From positions 1 to 20,199 of the IMG/VR virus record IMGVR_UViG_3300020020_000180: a stretch of DNA of 20,199 nucleotides. One strand, given 5' to 3'. Under the pieces are notes generated by a model. The model did no database searches, was not told the origin of the DNA, and was given only the letters and a program-made list of their open reading frames with translations. This stretch comes from a virus. A program made the translations under genes and the position numbers. Position 1 is the first letter of the stretch, and the number at the start of each line of letters is the position of its first letter. Shown in pieces: positions 7,791 through 14,917 of the stretch.

Positions 7791-8795
7791 TTACGCGACC
7801 TCGGACTCGCCCGAAACGAGCTTGTCGACGCGGCGGACGGGAATGCCCGCAAACGAGACGACTTGCTTGCCGGCGACCATGTCGGTCGTGAGCGTGCTGT
7901 TCTTGACAGCGGAGACGGTCTGACGGCGCAGAACTGACAGCAGCGTACGGTTCATGTAGAACGCCGGACGCACACCGCTCAAGCTCTGAATCGTGTCGAG
8001 CGAACGCGCCATGAGATCGATCAAATCCGCGCCCGTGGCGGCGTCGCCGACGAGTGCAGCCTGGTCGATGTTCGCGATGCGAACCACATAGCGCCAATCA
8101 CGCACGGTGAGACCTGAGTCCCAACGATAGTGCGTACGGTAGGCTTCCATGCGACCCGTCGAAGCAACGGTGTTGCCCAACGACTCGACGGTACACTGAC
8201 CCTTGTCTTCGACCGACAAGCCCGCCTTCGAGCCCTTCGGGTAGAGACAGTGGACCGTGTTCGGACCCCAGCCAACGAGCCAGATCGACGTGCGGTCGGA
8301 ATCGCCCGCGGCGTTGATGATGTTCTGACCGTTCGCAGCGCTAAGCGAATTGAAGCGCGGGGTCAAACCCGTGAACGCCTCGGGCTCGGTGCCCTCGTTG
8401 CCGTAGAAAAGCGTGTCCGCTTGCTCTTGGTTCATGGCCTGAATGAAAGCCTGATCCTCGGAGAGACGGAACGCGGCGGTGTTGCCATTGAGATCGGCAA
8501 GCGCCTTGTCGACTTCGGCGTACGCTTCGAGCATGCCCGTCGTGTCACGGATTTGAACCGTGGTGCTCTTCGACGGTTGAACGAAGCCGTAAATCTTGCG
8601 CCAGGTGACGGACGGCAAGCCGGTGCGAGCCGTGGTCCGGTGCCCTGTGCCGTCGTTCGCTTCGAGCCAAACGGCGTCGTCGAGAGCTTCGTTTTCCTGC
8701 GCGAGCAGTTCGACGACGGTCGCGATTTTGCCATCCGGGTCGAGGCGCTTTGCCACGTCCATAATGGTCGGGTGAGTCAATGCGAGAAGAGCCAT
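7791..8795 (-). CDS. Major capsid protein, Bbp17-like
   Basis: The product has 334 residues of HK97-like fold type. The start MALLALTHPTIMDVAKRLDP, the early AQENEALDDAVWLEANDGTG and TARTGLPSVTWRKIYGFV match the podovirus capsid family that includes BPP-1 Bbp17. An arm with the conserved NE-L-D-A pattern is followed by LP..TWR, then the long helix region DLNGNTAAFRLSEDQAFIQA. The late YMNRTLLSVLRRQT is typical of the A domain. There is no sign of a fused protease. The ATG at 8795 has GAGGT at 8 bases. Its neighbours are scaffold upstream and cement downstream, the standard assembly order. Confidence 0.9.
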   Translation of the reverse strand: MALLALTHPTIMDVAKRLDPDGKIATVVELLAQENEALDDAVWLEANDGTGHRTTARTGLPSVTWRKIYGFVQPSKSTTVQIRDTTGMLEAYAEVDKALADLNGNTAAFRLSEDQAFIQAMNQEQADTLFYGNEGTEPEAFTGLTPRFNSLSAANGQNIINAAGDSDRTSIWLVGWGPNTVHCLYPKGSKAGLSVEDKGQCTVESLGNTVASTGRMEAYRTHYRWDSGLTVRDWRYVVRIANIDQAALVGDAATGADLIDLMARSLDTIQSLSGVRPAFYMNRTLLSVLRRQTVSAVKNSTLTTDMVAGKQVVSFAGIPVRRVDKLVSGESEVA

Positions 8796-8835
8796 TGCGA
8801 GTTACCTCTGTTAGTTTCGGTTGATGGAAGAGAGA

Positions 8836-9468
8836 TCAGTTCATACCAGGGAACAACGTTTTCGCCGCATCGCGCGGCGTGTCGCTGCCCTTGCCTGCCA
8901 CGAACTCACCGTCAGGCGAGACCAGCTGCCCAATCTTGAGCAAGCCCTTCAATACCTGCGGGTGATCGAGAAAGGGATGCTTGTTCGCATCCTTTTCGAT
9001 TTCGGGGAAAAACTTCGCGAGCGCGCGCTTCGTGATCGCGATATTTGCGTCGAACGCTGCGCCACCTTCGCCGCCGAGTTCCTTGTCGGCGCGCGCTTGA
9101 TCGGTCCACTGCTTCTTCAGCGCGGCGAGACCATCGGCCTGCGCTTTCTTGTCAGCGACATCGGCGTCGTTGATGAGCTTCAGCTCACGGTCGAGCAGCG
9201 CCTGCGCCTGCTTCGCCGAGTAGCCGTTCGCCTTCGCGTATGCGGCGACCTCGTCGACGATGGGCTTCGGGGCATCGGCTTCGGTCACAACTTCGGCACC
9301 TGCCGCATCCTTCGTCGTGCTCTTCACCTTGGCGAAGGTGTACGACTCGGGAACGACGTGCTTGTCTTTGTCGCCTGCGGCGGCTGCAGCGGCTGCGGCA
9401 TCGGCAGTCGTTTTGGCAGCAGCTGCGGCAGCAGCCTGCGTGGCGGCGTCATCTGCGTTCAGACTCAT
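8836..9468 (-). CDS. Capsid scaffolding protein
   Basis: The product has 210 residues. It begins with a nearly pure alanine/threonine/aspartate stretch (residues about 7-33) and then a charged helical body (KANGYSAKQAQALLDRELKL, KKQWTDQARADKELGGEGGA). It has the WxxQ...DxElGG...N...A..AL..F pattern common to podovirus scaffolds, and HPFLDHPQVLKGLLKIGQLV near the C-terminus. Scaffolds guide procapsid assembly and then leave the shell. The ATG at 9468 overlaps the TGA of the HNH frame as ATGA, and its Shine-Dalgarno (AAAGGAAA) lies inside the last HNH codons. The capsid gene follows 40 bases later. Confidence 0.85.
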   Translation of the reverse strand: MSLNADDAATQAAAAAAAKTTADAAAAAAAAGDKDKHVVPESYTFAKVKSTTKDAAGAEVVTEADAPKPIVDEVAAYAKANGYSAKQAQALLDRELKLINDADVADKKAQADGLAALKKQWTDQARADKELGGEGGAAFDANIAITKRALAKFFPEIEKDANKHPFLDHPQVLKGLLKIGQLVSPDGEFVAGKGSDTPRDAAKTLFPGMN

Positions 9469-9718
9469 ATACGATTTCCTTTTGATAGGTTAACTAGCAC
9501 GGGGAGCCATTGCAGATTTTCTGCAACATGCAGCCCGCTCACGGTTCTACCGCGCAGCGGGATAACATGATCAACGTGACAACCAGCGGGTCGGCACTCG
9601 TAGAAAAACTTAATCGCGTCAGCATCCGCCCAGCGTTATACGCCTTACGCTGCGCAGCTATTTCAGCCTTGTGGGTAGCGCGGTAATCAGCCATATACAC
9701 TGCTTTAGCTGGCGTCAC
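9465..9718 (-). CDS. HNH endonuclease, interrupted by a -1 frame change
   Basis: Two frames together encode a small HNH nuclease. From the GTG at 9718 (GTGA overlap with the previous stop) one frame reads MTPAKAVYMADYRATHKAEI then AAQRKAYN, a basic helix typical of phage HNH proteins, and ends in TGA at 9539-9541. The -1 frame, open only after a TAA at 9636-9638, reads WADADAIKFFYECRPAGC, then HVDHVIPLRG and VSGLHVAENLQWL, and ends LSKGNRI with TGA at 9465-9467, overlapping the scaffold ATG. The HVDH, GLHV.EN and N..KGN elements are the ββα-metal catalytic core. Neither frame alone has both halves plus a start. A one-base deletion, a sequencing error (five T at 9604-9608) or real frameshifting could explain it. 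Such nucleases assist packaging or act in homing. Confidence 0.75.
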
Positions 9719-10032
9719 GACTGATTCTCTTCCAACAGCTTGTGCGCCAACGTAGGCGTGACTCGCAAGAGCCGTGCCCACACCCGAAGCGCAACATTCC
9801 TCTCGCCCTCGCGGAAGTTTGTGTCCCCATCTACACCCGTGAAACTGATGCGCCACATCGGCGCGATGATGTCCCACACAATGCGACGGCCCGCGTTGTG
9901 CTGCATCATCCACATGTAATCTGTGTCGAGCTGGTGCTCGTACTGCTCCCGTGCCTTCGCTGCTTCCTCGCGCGCCTCGGCTTGGCCGGCGAGATCGAAG
10001 GTCGAGTCGAACTCGTCGCGCTCGCCGCTCAC
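9715..10032 (-). CDS. Bbp19-like phage protein
   Basis: The product has 105 residues. The N-terminal half is an acidic, Ala/Glu-rich helix (residues 1-38). The core DYMWMMQHNAGRRIVWDIIA, then TNFREGERNVALRVWARLL, matches the small domain named after BPP-1 Bbp19, in which a short W-rich helix and an FREG.R.VAL helix are the hallmarks. The family is virion-linked by gene neighbourhood; its function is not established to my knowledge. The GTG start at 10032 overlaps the endolysin stop (GTGA), and its own TGA overlaps the GTG of the HNH gene. It lies just before the scaffold and capsid genes. Confidence 0.75.
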   Translation of the reverse strand: MSGERDEFDSTFDLAGQAEAREEAAKAREQYEHQLDTDYMWMMQHNAGRRIVWDIIAPMWRISFTGVDGDTNFREGERNVALRVWARLLRVTPTLAHKLLEENQS

Positions 10033-10373
10033 TTCACACCCTCATGCTCGAACGAATAGTGGTTGCCGTCGTTGAAGCGCCCACCCCAGCGGCACATATC
10101 GTGCTGCTTCTCCCACCATTCACCCAGCTCACGATGATCTTCCGTAGCGCCGAGAAAACGTCCATCGGCCCGAAACAGATTGATGTCGATGGCGAGCTTA
10201 TTCTTGTGCGCGCTCTTAGGGTGACCGTAGCCGAGCTTTACACCTATCTCGCCATGCACGCGTGGATCACGGAACAAGTCGCCGAGCCGCGCGCGTAAGC
10301 CCAGCGCATGCACCTTGTCCAGCAAGCGTGGCACGAGCCGGGCAAACAACTCTTGCTTCTCGCCGAGCGTCAA
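10029..10373 (-). CDS. Endolysin, M15-family peptidase
   Basis: The product has 114 residues, a minimal D-Ala-D-Ala carboxypeptidase / L-alanyl-D-glutamate endopeptidase fold. Zinc ligands are visible as H56 and D63 in SAHKNKLAIDINLF and H105 in DGNHYSFEH, with WGGRF just before the last. These are the SxHxxxxAxD and DxxH motifs of the VanY-like M15 group. It has no signal peptide, so release to the periplasm would need a holin; the two-helix membrane protein at 11690-11947 is the candidate. The start is TTG at 10373, coupled to the preceding stop as TTGA. The length is typical of single-domain phage M15 lysins. Its role should be cleavage of peptidoglycan cross-bridges at lysis. Confidence 0.9.
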   Translation of the reverse strand: MTLGEKQELFARLVPRLLDKVHALGLRARLGDLFRDPRVHGEIGVKLGYGHPKSAHKNKLAIDINLFRADGRFLGATEDHRELGEWWEKQHDMCRWGGRFNDGNHYSFEHEGVK

Positions 10374-10741
10374 CGTGCGGCCTTCTTGAACAACCCGACG
10401 CTGAAGTTTGTCGGAGCCGTAGCGGCTGCTTGCCGGTATCGTACCTTCGAGAAACCCCGCACATCGAGCCGCAGCGCGATGTCCGCTGTCGAGACGACAA
10501 CGTACGTGCCCGGTGTGGCCGTGGTCAGCGGCTGCGCGCTAAGCGGGATCACGCCGAAGTTGGTGCCGTCGACCGAGCCCTCGATATCGTACGTACCGAG
10601 CAAGCTGTACGAGACCGCGTAGTCGTATCCACGCACATCGACGGTGAAGATGATGTCGTTGTCCGCGGCCCCAAGTCCGCCGCTGTACGTAACGACGTTC
10701 CCTTCCTGGTTCGCGTTCTTGGTCGGTGCTGTGAGTGCCAT
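10370..10741 (-). CDS. Beta-rich small protein, probable virion component
   Basis: The product has 123 residues and no recognised catalytic motif. It consists of alternating strands (DNDIIFTVDVRGYDYAVSYS, TYDIEGSVDGTNFGVIPLS, DIALRLDVRGFSKVRYRQA). The VDVRGYDYAVSY and LDVRGFSKVRYR segments look like two related halves, which suggests an internally repeated beta sandwich. This composition suits a decoration or fibre-base protein. The ATG at 10741 has AAGGAAC 4 bases upstream, and the preceding stop is 9 bases away. It overlaps the endolysin start. The function is inferred only from fold character and neighbours. Confidence 0.6.
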   Translation of the reverse strand: MALTAPTKNANQEGNVVTYSGGLGAADNDIIFTVDVRGYDYAVSYSLLGTYDIEGSVDGTNFGVIPLSAQPLTTATPGTYVVVSTADIALRLDVRGFSKVRYRQAAATAPTNFSVGLFKKAAR

Positions 10742-10750
10742 TGCTGTTCC

Positions 10751-11683
10751 TTAGACCGGCAAGCCGATCAACTCGATTACGAACTTGCCAGCGCCGTACG
10801 TTCCCGCCGTGGCGTCGCCGCCCGTGAGATAGAGGTACTGACCACTAACCGGAAGACCGATAAGCGCAATCGTGCGCGCGAGCGTGTGATCGCCGCCATT
10901 CGTCAGCTGCACTTCGCCCGTGAGATCGGTGACCAACGTATCCTCGACACCAGTGGCTTCGTTCGCGGACCACAGGTCCACGTCAGGATCGCTGGTCGTC
11001 GGGACTTCGGCGCAAAACACGGAGCCCGCAACGATTGCGCCGTTGACCGCGTTCGTGATTTGACCGAGGTGCGCGACACCCGCGCCATTCGCGCCGATGA
11101 TGTCGTTCGCTGTACCGCCGCCGTTGAGCCCCTGAATGTCGACGTAGATGCGCGTGCGAATGAGTCCACCTTCGCGGACCACGCTAGTCGCATACGCTGC
11201 AGCCGTGCCTGTGATGCCGACACCGGCCTCGACGCCAAGCGTCGCAGCGCCGAGCAGCGTCTCGCCATTGGCGTCCACGAGCGGCACATGCACCGTGACA
11301 TTCTCGTCACCGAACGACACGAGCGGATTGCCGGAATTGTCCGTGACTACGCGCACGACATCGTTGCGTGCCGTGAACACGATGGCGACGGTGCCAGCGA
11401 GCGTATCCGTCTCGACCAGCGCGGCGCGGAAGCGTAGCGGCCCCGTGCCGACGTTGCGTAGCACCGCAGTCGAAGACTCGGCCCCACCGCTGCCGACGAC
11501 ATCGGCCACGAGAGCATGCACCTGATCGCGCGCGGCTTCCCACACGTACCCGTTACGTGATTGCTGCAATAAGAGCGTGGCTTCGTCCAGGTCCGCAGTT
11601 GTCGCGGAGTACGCGGCCGACTGACCCGGAGCCAGCTCGATCACGCTTGAGACGCCTTCGGCGTTGAGTGTTTGCGTCAGCAC
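10751..11683 (-). CDS. Beta-rich protein of unknown function, probable virion decoration
   Basis: The product has 310 residues, rich in Gly, Ala, Thr and Val, with no signal peptide or membrane helix and almost no Cys. An N-terminal domain (VIELAPGQSAAYSATTADLD, ATLLLQQSRNGYVWEAARDQ, VLRNVGTGPLRFRAALVET) reads as a beta sandwich. The middle (VTVHVPLVDANGETLLGAA) and the glycine-rich C-terminus (YLYLTGGDATAGTYGAGKF) resemble repeats in phage surface or fibre proteins. The octapeptide-like unit I-x-LIGLPV occurs twice near the C-terminus, about 32 residues apart. The start is GTG at 11683 with CGGAG 9 bases before it. Its place with another beta-rich protein, upstream of head genes, suggests a capsid decoration protein. 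Confidence 0.55.
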   Translation of the reverse strand: MLTQTLNAEGVSSVIELAPGQSAAYSATTADLDEATLLLQQSRNGYVWEAARDQVHALVADVVGSGGAESSTAVLRNVGTGPLRFRAALVETDTLAGTVAIVFTARNDVVRVVTDNSGNPLVSFGDENVTVHVPLVDANGETLLGAATLGVEAGVGITGTAAAYATSVVREGGLIRTRIYVDIQGLNGGGTANDIIGANGAGVAHLGQITNAVNGAIVAGSVFCAEVPTTSDPDVDLWSANEATGVEDTLVTDLTGEVQLTNGGDHTLARTIALIGLPVSGQYLYLTGGDATAGTYGAGKFVIELIGLPV

Positions 11684-11689
11684 GTTTGC

Positions 11690-11947
11690 TTACTCCGATT
11701 TCTGGGTCGCGCGGTAGCGACCATAGATAGCGGACAGCACGAGCCCGGCTTCGCCGAGTTCCTTCACGTCGTCCGCGGTAACGACGCCGTCACCTAGCAC
11801 TTGCGACGCGACGAGCACGAGCACTCCACCAAGCGCGCTGTACGTCAGCTTGCCCTTGGACTTTTCGATGAGTTTCTTGAACATGGCTTTCTGCACCTTA
11901 CGTTTGATGAGTTTGACGATCCAGGCCTTGAGCAGCGCGGCTATCAT
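11690..11947 (-). CDS. Holin-like small membrane protein
   Basis: The product has 85 residues. A strongly basic amphipathic N-terminus (IVKLIKRKVQKAMFKKLIEK) is followed by a hydrophobic helix (YSALGGVLVLVASQVLG, about 36-52). An acidic turn (TADDVKELGE) leads to a second weaker helix (AGLVLSAIYGRYRA). Small proteins with one or two such helices, a helix-acidic-turn-helix layout and an AIYGR.RA ending are common phage holin candidates, although here the charge is at the N-terminus. It lies in the same segment as the M15 endolysin and could release it by forming lesions in the inner membrane. The ATG at 11947 overlaps the preceding stop (ATGA). No experimental relative is recognised. Confidence 0.6.
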   Translation of the reverse strand: MIAALLKAWIVKLIKRKVQKAMFKKLIEKSKGKLTYSALGGVLVLVASQVLGDGVVTADDVKELGEAGLVLSAIYGRYRATQKSE

Positions 11948-12402
11948 TTAAAACAGCCGTAAGCAACGAACCAGTCGAAACGCGCGAGATCGGCACGCCC
12001 GTGCGTCAGCACGTAAACATTCCCAACGCGCCATGCGTTCGCCTCGGACTGGCAAACCGTTTGCATCGTATATGGCAACGTCACATAGCCGAGCTTCACG
12101 TCTAGGTAATGCACTATCTCGTGCGCTAGTATGGATTGTGTGAACACCGGGTCTGCGAAACGCAGCACCTCGGTATCCATGTGAATCGTGTCGTCGCCGT
12201 TGTAGTAGCCGAGCACGCCGAACGAGTACAGCGGCTCCCACACGACACCGGGCGGCGCTAGTCGCGAGCAGTCGTAGTCGAGCACCTTGCACGCGTAGTC
12301 GAACGCAGCCTGCGTGTCATGCGCCGGCACAGCGGCGAACACACCATACGTCGGACCAAACATGCCCGCGCACAACGCTAGAAGCAGCACGAATGTCTTC
12401 AT
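11944..12402 (-). CDS. Secreted HEXXH metallopeptidase-like protein
   Basis: The product has 152 residues. The ATG at 12402 is chosen because GGGGAGG lies 5 bases upstream and ATGA overlaps the previous stop; the longer open frame upstream is not gene-like. Residues 1-24 form a signal peptide (MKTFVLLLALCAGMFG), so the mature protein is probably periplasmic. AHEIVHYLD gives HEXXH at 94-98, and E120 in QSEANAW, 22 residues on, is placed like the third zinc ligand of gluzincins. Four cysteines (38, 45, 117, 150) could form disulfides. It might process envelope proteins, aid lysis or be an enzyme-like structural protein. It is coupled to the exported protein before it and the holin-like protein after it. 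The substrate is unknown. Confidence 0.7.
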   Translation of the reverse strand: MKTFVLLLALCAGMFGPTYGVFAAVPAHDTQAAFDYACKVLDYDCSRLAPPGVVWEPLYSFGVLGYYNGDDTIHMDTEVLRFADPVFTQSILAHEIVHYLDVKLGYVTLPYTMQTVCQSEANAWRVGNVYVLTHGRADLARFDWFVAYGCFK

Positions 12403-12713
12403 TGCAGCCTCCCCGGATAGAAGCGTACCGACAACTTCGATCCCGCCTCCGTGTCGCCACGGTCCAGCGCTTTGCGTCCGTGGCTGATGTCGATCTCCCA
12501 CGCGCGATTCGCGCCGGCTGCAATAGTGATGCCGGCCCCGACGTAATCGGCGGTCGACTCCGCTTGCTTGTTCCACGGCTTACCGCGCGTGATGTCACTC
12601 ACGTGGTCATACGTAACGAACGCCTCGATCTCCGCACCACGCGCGCCGAGAGCGTAGCCAAGCGCGAAGGCCGAGACGAGCAACGACACAAGCGCCAGGC
12701 GCAGTATTCTCAT
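12399..12713 (-). CDS. Exported small protein, possible outer-membrane-type beta protein
   Basis: The product has 104 residues. MRILRLALVSLLVSAFALGY then ALGARGA is a clear signal peptide with a likely cut near residue 27. The mature part alternates strands (EIEAFVTYDHVSD, DYVGAGITIAAG, AWEIDISHGRKALDRG, SKLSVRFYPGR). It ends in an aromatic-containing strand, like a fragment of an outer-membrane barrel or a small periplasmic beta domain. There is no lipobox cysteine, so it is not an obvious o-spanin. The ATG at 12713 overlaps the portal stop (ATGA), and its stop overlaps the metallopeptidase start. The pair of exported proteins next to a holin-like gene suggests an envelope task in lysis or superinfection, which is inference. 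Confidence 0.65.
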   Translation of the reverse strand: MRILRLALVSLLVSAFALGYALGARGAEIEAFVTYDHVSDITRGKPWNKQAESTADYVGAGITIAAGANRAWEIDISHGRKALDRGDTEAGSKLSVRFYPGRLQ

Positions 12714-14353
12714 ATGCTCGCCGACGGCTGCGCGGCAGCCATGTCTTTCGCAGCAGCAGCGACTTGCGGCGCAGCCTCGACGGCCATTGCCTGCTGTTGC
12801 TGCTTTGCGCGATCCTCGCGTATCAACGCGACTTGATCGTCGGCAACGATAAGCGTCGGATCGACGCCGAGTGTGTCGCCGTACACGTCCATCATCTGAT
12901 CGACATCGAGCTTGTCTGACATGCGCTGCGCCATTTCCGGCATAGTGGCGGCGACATTCAGCACGGTGCCCAACAATCGGTCGATTGAGTTTAGTCCCAC
13001 CAAGCGCTGGGCTTGCGCGAGCAACGAGACGAACTGCACGACGAGAGGCATCCCGCTCATTTCACGCGGGGGCGGCGGAATCAATCCGCCACGCAGCATG
13101 TACGCGAACGTGATCTCGATGAATGGGCCGAGCTTCTCGTCGTGCAGCGATTCAAGCACGGGGCCGAGCATGAGCAGCTTCTCTTCGTGCCGCTCGGCAA
13201 CTTCGCGCGCGGTCGCCGGCTGCACGCGATCATCGCCGATGATCAGCAGGAACATGTCGACATAGTACGCGCGCTCGACGCGCCCTTCGATCTGCTGGCC
13301 CTTCTGCATGACCTTGTCGACGTGGAAGTCGACATCGATCAGCTTCTTCACGCCGCCGCCCGTCGTGTCGACGAACGTCACCGTGCCCGGAGCCATGCTC
13401 ACCTTTGTGTTGGGCGGCGCTTGCAGCGGCGGCAGCGACATGAAGTCGAGCCCCTGCGCGCTGCGAAGCTCTAGATGCTGCAGCGACTTCGTATCACCAA
13501 GCGCCATCATGCCCGGCGAACTACCATACACGTCCGCGCCTCGTGTCTCCCACCGTGGCATTAGGCCGGGGAAAATCTGGAAGCCGGATTCCTTCAAGTA
13601 GTCCTGGTCCTGTCCGCCCACCTCGTAGTAACACGAGCTGTAAGGCATGTTCGTGTTTGTTGCCTTCAGCGGGTTGCGCTCGCGACGCGGTTCGATCTGA
13701 TGCAGCACCGGTATCCACGAGCCGAGTGACTTGCGGTCGTACAAGTTGCGCACGTGCGTCGAGCACCGCTCATACCCAAACTTCTGCACCATCTGGCCGA
13801 CACGCATGTCGAAACCACGGTACACGGTATCGACGGTGCCCTTGTCGTTCGTGTCCATCGCATACTCGCCGATGGTCATCGGGTAGTGATGCAACACGTT
13901 TTCGAAGTCGTCCATGACGATGTCGCCGCTCGTGCCGAACACAAGCAGCTCTTGATAAGACTGTCGGAAGGCACGGTATGTGTTCGACGCGTTGAACACT
14001 TCACGCATGCGCTTCTCGACGAGATCGAGCCACTGCTTGACTGCAGGGCGCTCGTTGAGATCGTCGTAAGGGGTCTTGAGTTTGAACCACGGGCGCGCGG
14101 GCGACGACGCGCCGCTCATCAGTCCCGCAGTCGCGATACCGACGGCACGCTGCGCGGTGTTGTTCAGAATGTGCGAGTGTTTCTTGTCACCGCGATTCGG
14201 CGCGGCAGCGGACGACGTATCGAGGAAGCGACCGGAACGCGGAAGGGTCCAGTGCGCCAGCTCTTGCCAATGGCTAAGCCATGAGCTGCGATCTGTTTTG
14301 AGCTGGCCCCAGCGAGAGAGTGCAGCCTCGCGCTTTGTGCGGTAGTCGCTCAC
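12710..14353 (-). CDS. Portal (head-to-tail connecting) protein
   Basis: The product has 547 residues, the usual length for T7-type connectors. The N-terminal part (SHWQELAHWTLPRSGRFLD, ILNNTAQRAVGIATAGLMSG, SSPARPWFKLKT) and the next block (NTYRAFRQSYQELLVFGTSG) carry the LP..GRF, D/N-x-TA..A......AGLMSG and PWF.L motifs of the bacteriophage head-to-tail connecting family. The wing and stem follow, and the C-terminus is a Gln/Ala-rich helical tail (from about 515). Twelve copies form the ring through which the terminase packages DNA. The start is GTG at 14353, overlapping the preceding stop as GTGA. It follows the terminase with two small genes between, and the adaptor (6210-6833) and nozzle complete the connector stack. 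Confidence 0.92.
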   Translation of the reverse strand: MSDYRTKREAALSRWGQLKTDRSSWLSHWQELAHWTLPRSGRFLDTSSAAAPNRGDKKHSHILNNTAQRAVGIATAGLMSGASSPARPWFKLKTPYDDLNERPAVKQWLDLVEKRMREVFNASNTYRAFRQSYQELLVFGTSGDIVMDDFENVLHHYPMTIGEYAMDTNDKGTVDTVYRGFDMRVGQMVQKFGYERCSTHVRNLYDRKSLGSWIPVLHQIEPRRERNPLKATNTNMPYSSCYYEVGGQDQDYLKESGFQIFPGLMPRWETRGADVYGSSPGMMALGDTKSLQHLELRSAQGLDFMSLPPLQAPPNTKVSMAPGTVTFVDTTGGGVKKLIDVDFHVDKVMQKGQQIEGRVERAYYVDMFLLIIGDDRVQPATAREVAERHEEKLLMLGPVLESLHDEKLGPFIEITFAYMLRGGLIPPPPREMSGMPLVVQFVSLLAQAQRLVGLNSIDRLLGTVLNVAATMPEMAQRMSDKLDVDQMMDVYGDTLGVDPTLIVADDQVALIREDRAKQQQQAMAVEAAPQVAAAAKDMAAAQPSASI

Positions 14354-14616
14354 GCGCCGAGATACGCGCCTTGCGTCCCGCCACCCATCCCCGACGCGGC
14401 CCCTGCGTCAGAGAATCCCGGCGTGCGACGCCGTCGACGTGATGCGAATAGTTCGCTTGAGTCTCGTTCCGTCTGCATAGTGTTGGCCCGCGATTCAGCG
14501 GCGATCCGTTCACTCTGCGCGAGCTGCTCTTTTTGCCCCTTGCGCGCGTCTACGGTTCCCTTCACCGCGGCACCGGCGGTGAGACCTGAAAGAATCAGCG
14601 GAACAGCGGCGGGCAT
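14350..14616 (-). CDS. Small protein upstream of portal, gp7.3-like in position
   Basis: The product has 88 residues. I chose the ATG at 14616: AGAGGGAG lies just before it and the previous TAG ends one base upstream. An extended frame of 14 more codons exists but would run back into the previous gene. The protein starts with a hydrophobic helix (MPAAVPLILSGLTAGAAVKG), then a charged helix rich in Gln, Glu and Arg. It ends with a five-arginine run (ASRRRRRTPGF) and a glycine-rich tail (GMGGGTQGAYLGA). Short basic proteins with an arginine cluster and a Gly-rich LGA-type ending are common just before podovirus portals, and T7 gp7.3 occupies the same place. A virion or tail-assembly role is a guess from position. 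Confidence 0.6.
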   Translation of the reverse strand: MPAAVPLILSGLTAGAAVKGTVDARKGQKEQLAQSERIAAESRANTMQTERDSSELFASRRRRRTPGFSDAGAASGMGGGTQGAYLGA

Positions 14617-14617
14617 A

Positions 14618-14917
14618 CTAGCTCCCTCTCTGCGGGAAAAGGCGACGCACTCGGTCACGTTCTGCTAGCACGTGCCGTGCGCGTTCTGATTGTGACGTTT
14701 GCTCGCGTGACAAACGATGCAGCGGGTACGCGATGGACATGTCCAACGATTCATCCTCCGTTTGTGACGGGAGCACGTAGCGCGTGCGTGTAGCCGCTGG
14801 GCTGCGTGAGCCTTGCTGGCCGAGGATGAATGGTACGACTGCGGGCAATGGGACCGGGACTCCTGAAAGCGAGGGCCTATCACCCTCACCTATAGCCCGC
14901 ACGCGCCCCGCCGTCAA
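14618..14917 (-). CDS. Hypothetical protein between terminase and portal genes
   Basis: The product has 99 residues with no recognised domain. It starts with TTG at 14917, overlapping the terminase stop as TTGA, and ends one base before the next start. The first half is rich in Pro, Gly and Val (GVPVPLPAVVPFILGQQGSR) and probably extended. The second half (SREQTSQSERARHVLAERDR) is a charged helix ending RRLFPQRGS. The strict coupling on both sides is the best sign that it is a real gene, since its composition could also fit chance coding. Confidence 0.5.
   Translation of the reverse strand: MTAGRVRAIGEGDRPSLSGVPVPLPAVVPFILGQQGSRSPAATRTRYVLPSQTEDESLDMSIAYPLHRLSREQTSQSERARHVLAERDRVRRLFPQRGS

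Noticed and set aside
8130-8939. 269-codon plus-strand open frame
   Set aside because: It lies opposite the clearly coding major capsid gene; its translation is Arg/Val/Leu-rich shadow sequence.
9604-9608. T5 run as a classical -1 slippery heptamer in the HNH gene
   Set aside because: The heptamer T TTT TCT does not allow full A-site re-pairing, and the HNH-like reading WADADAI lies upstream of it, so the shift probably occurs earlier.
9539-9913. 124-codon minus-strand frame across the Bbp19-like gene
   Set aside because: The part upstream of 9718 overlaps the Bbp19-like gene in another frame and is Cys/His/Arg-rich noise. Only the part from the GTG at 9718 fits, as the first half of the HNH gene.
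10262-11437. 391-codon plus-strand open frame
   Set aside because: It is antisense to the 310-residue gene and its neighbours, Arg/Asp/Val-rich with no recognisable fold, and has no coupling to other genes.
11948-12292. 114-codon minus-strand frame inside the metallopeptidase-like gene
   Set aside because: It is a different-frame shadow, Arg-rich, with no start context.
11944-12576. 58-codon upstream extension of the metallopeptidase-like gene
   Set aside because: The extension overlaps the exported protein gene and would bury the signal peptide. The ATG at 12402 has an excellent ribosome site.
14350-14658. Longer version of the small pre-portal protein
   Set aside because: The extra N-terminal codons lie inside the preceding gene, while AGAGGGAG sits immediately before the internal ATG at 14616.
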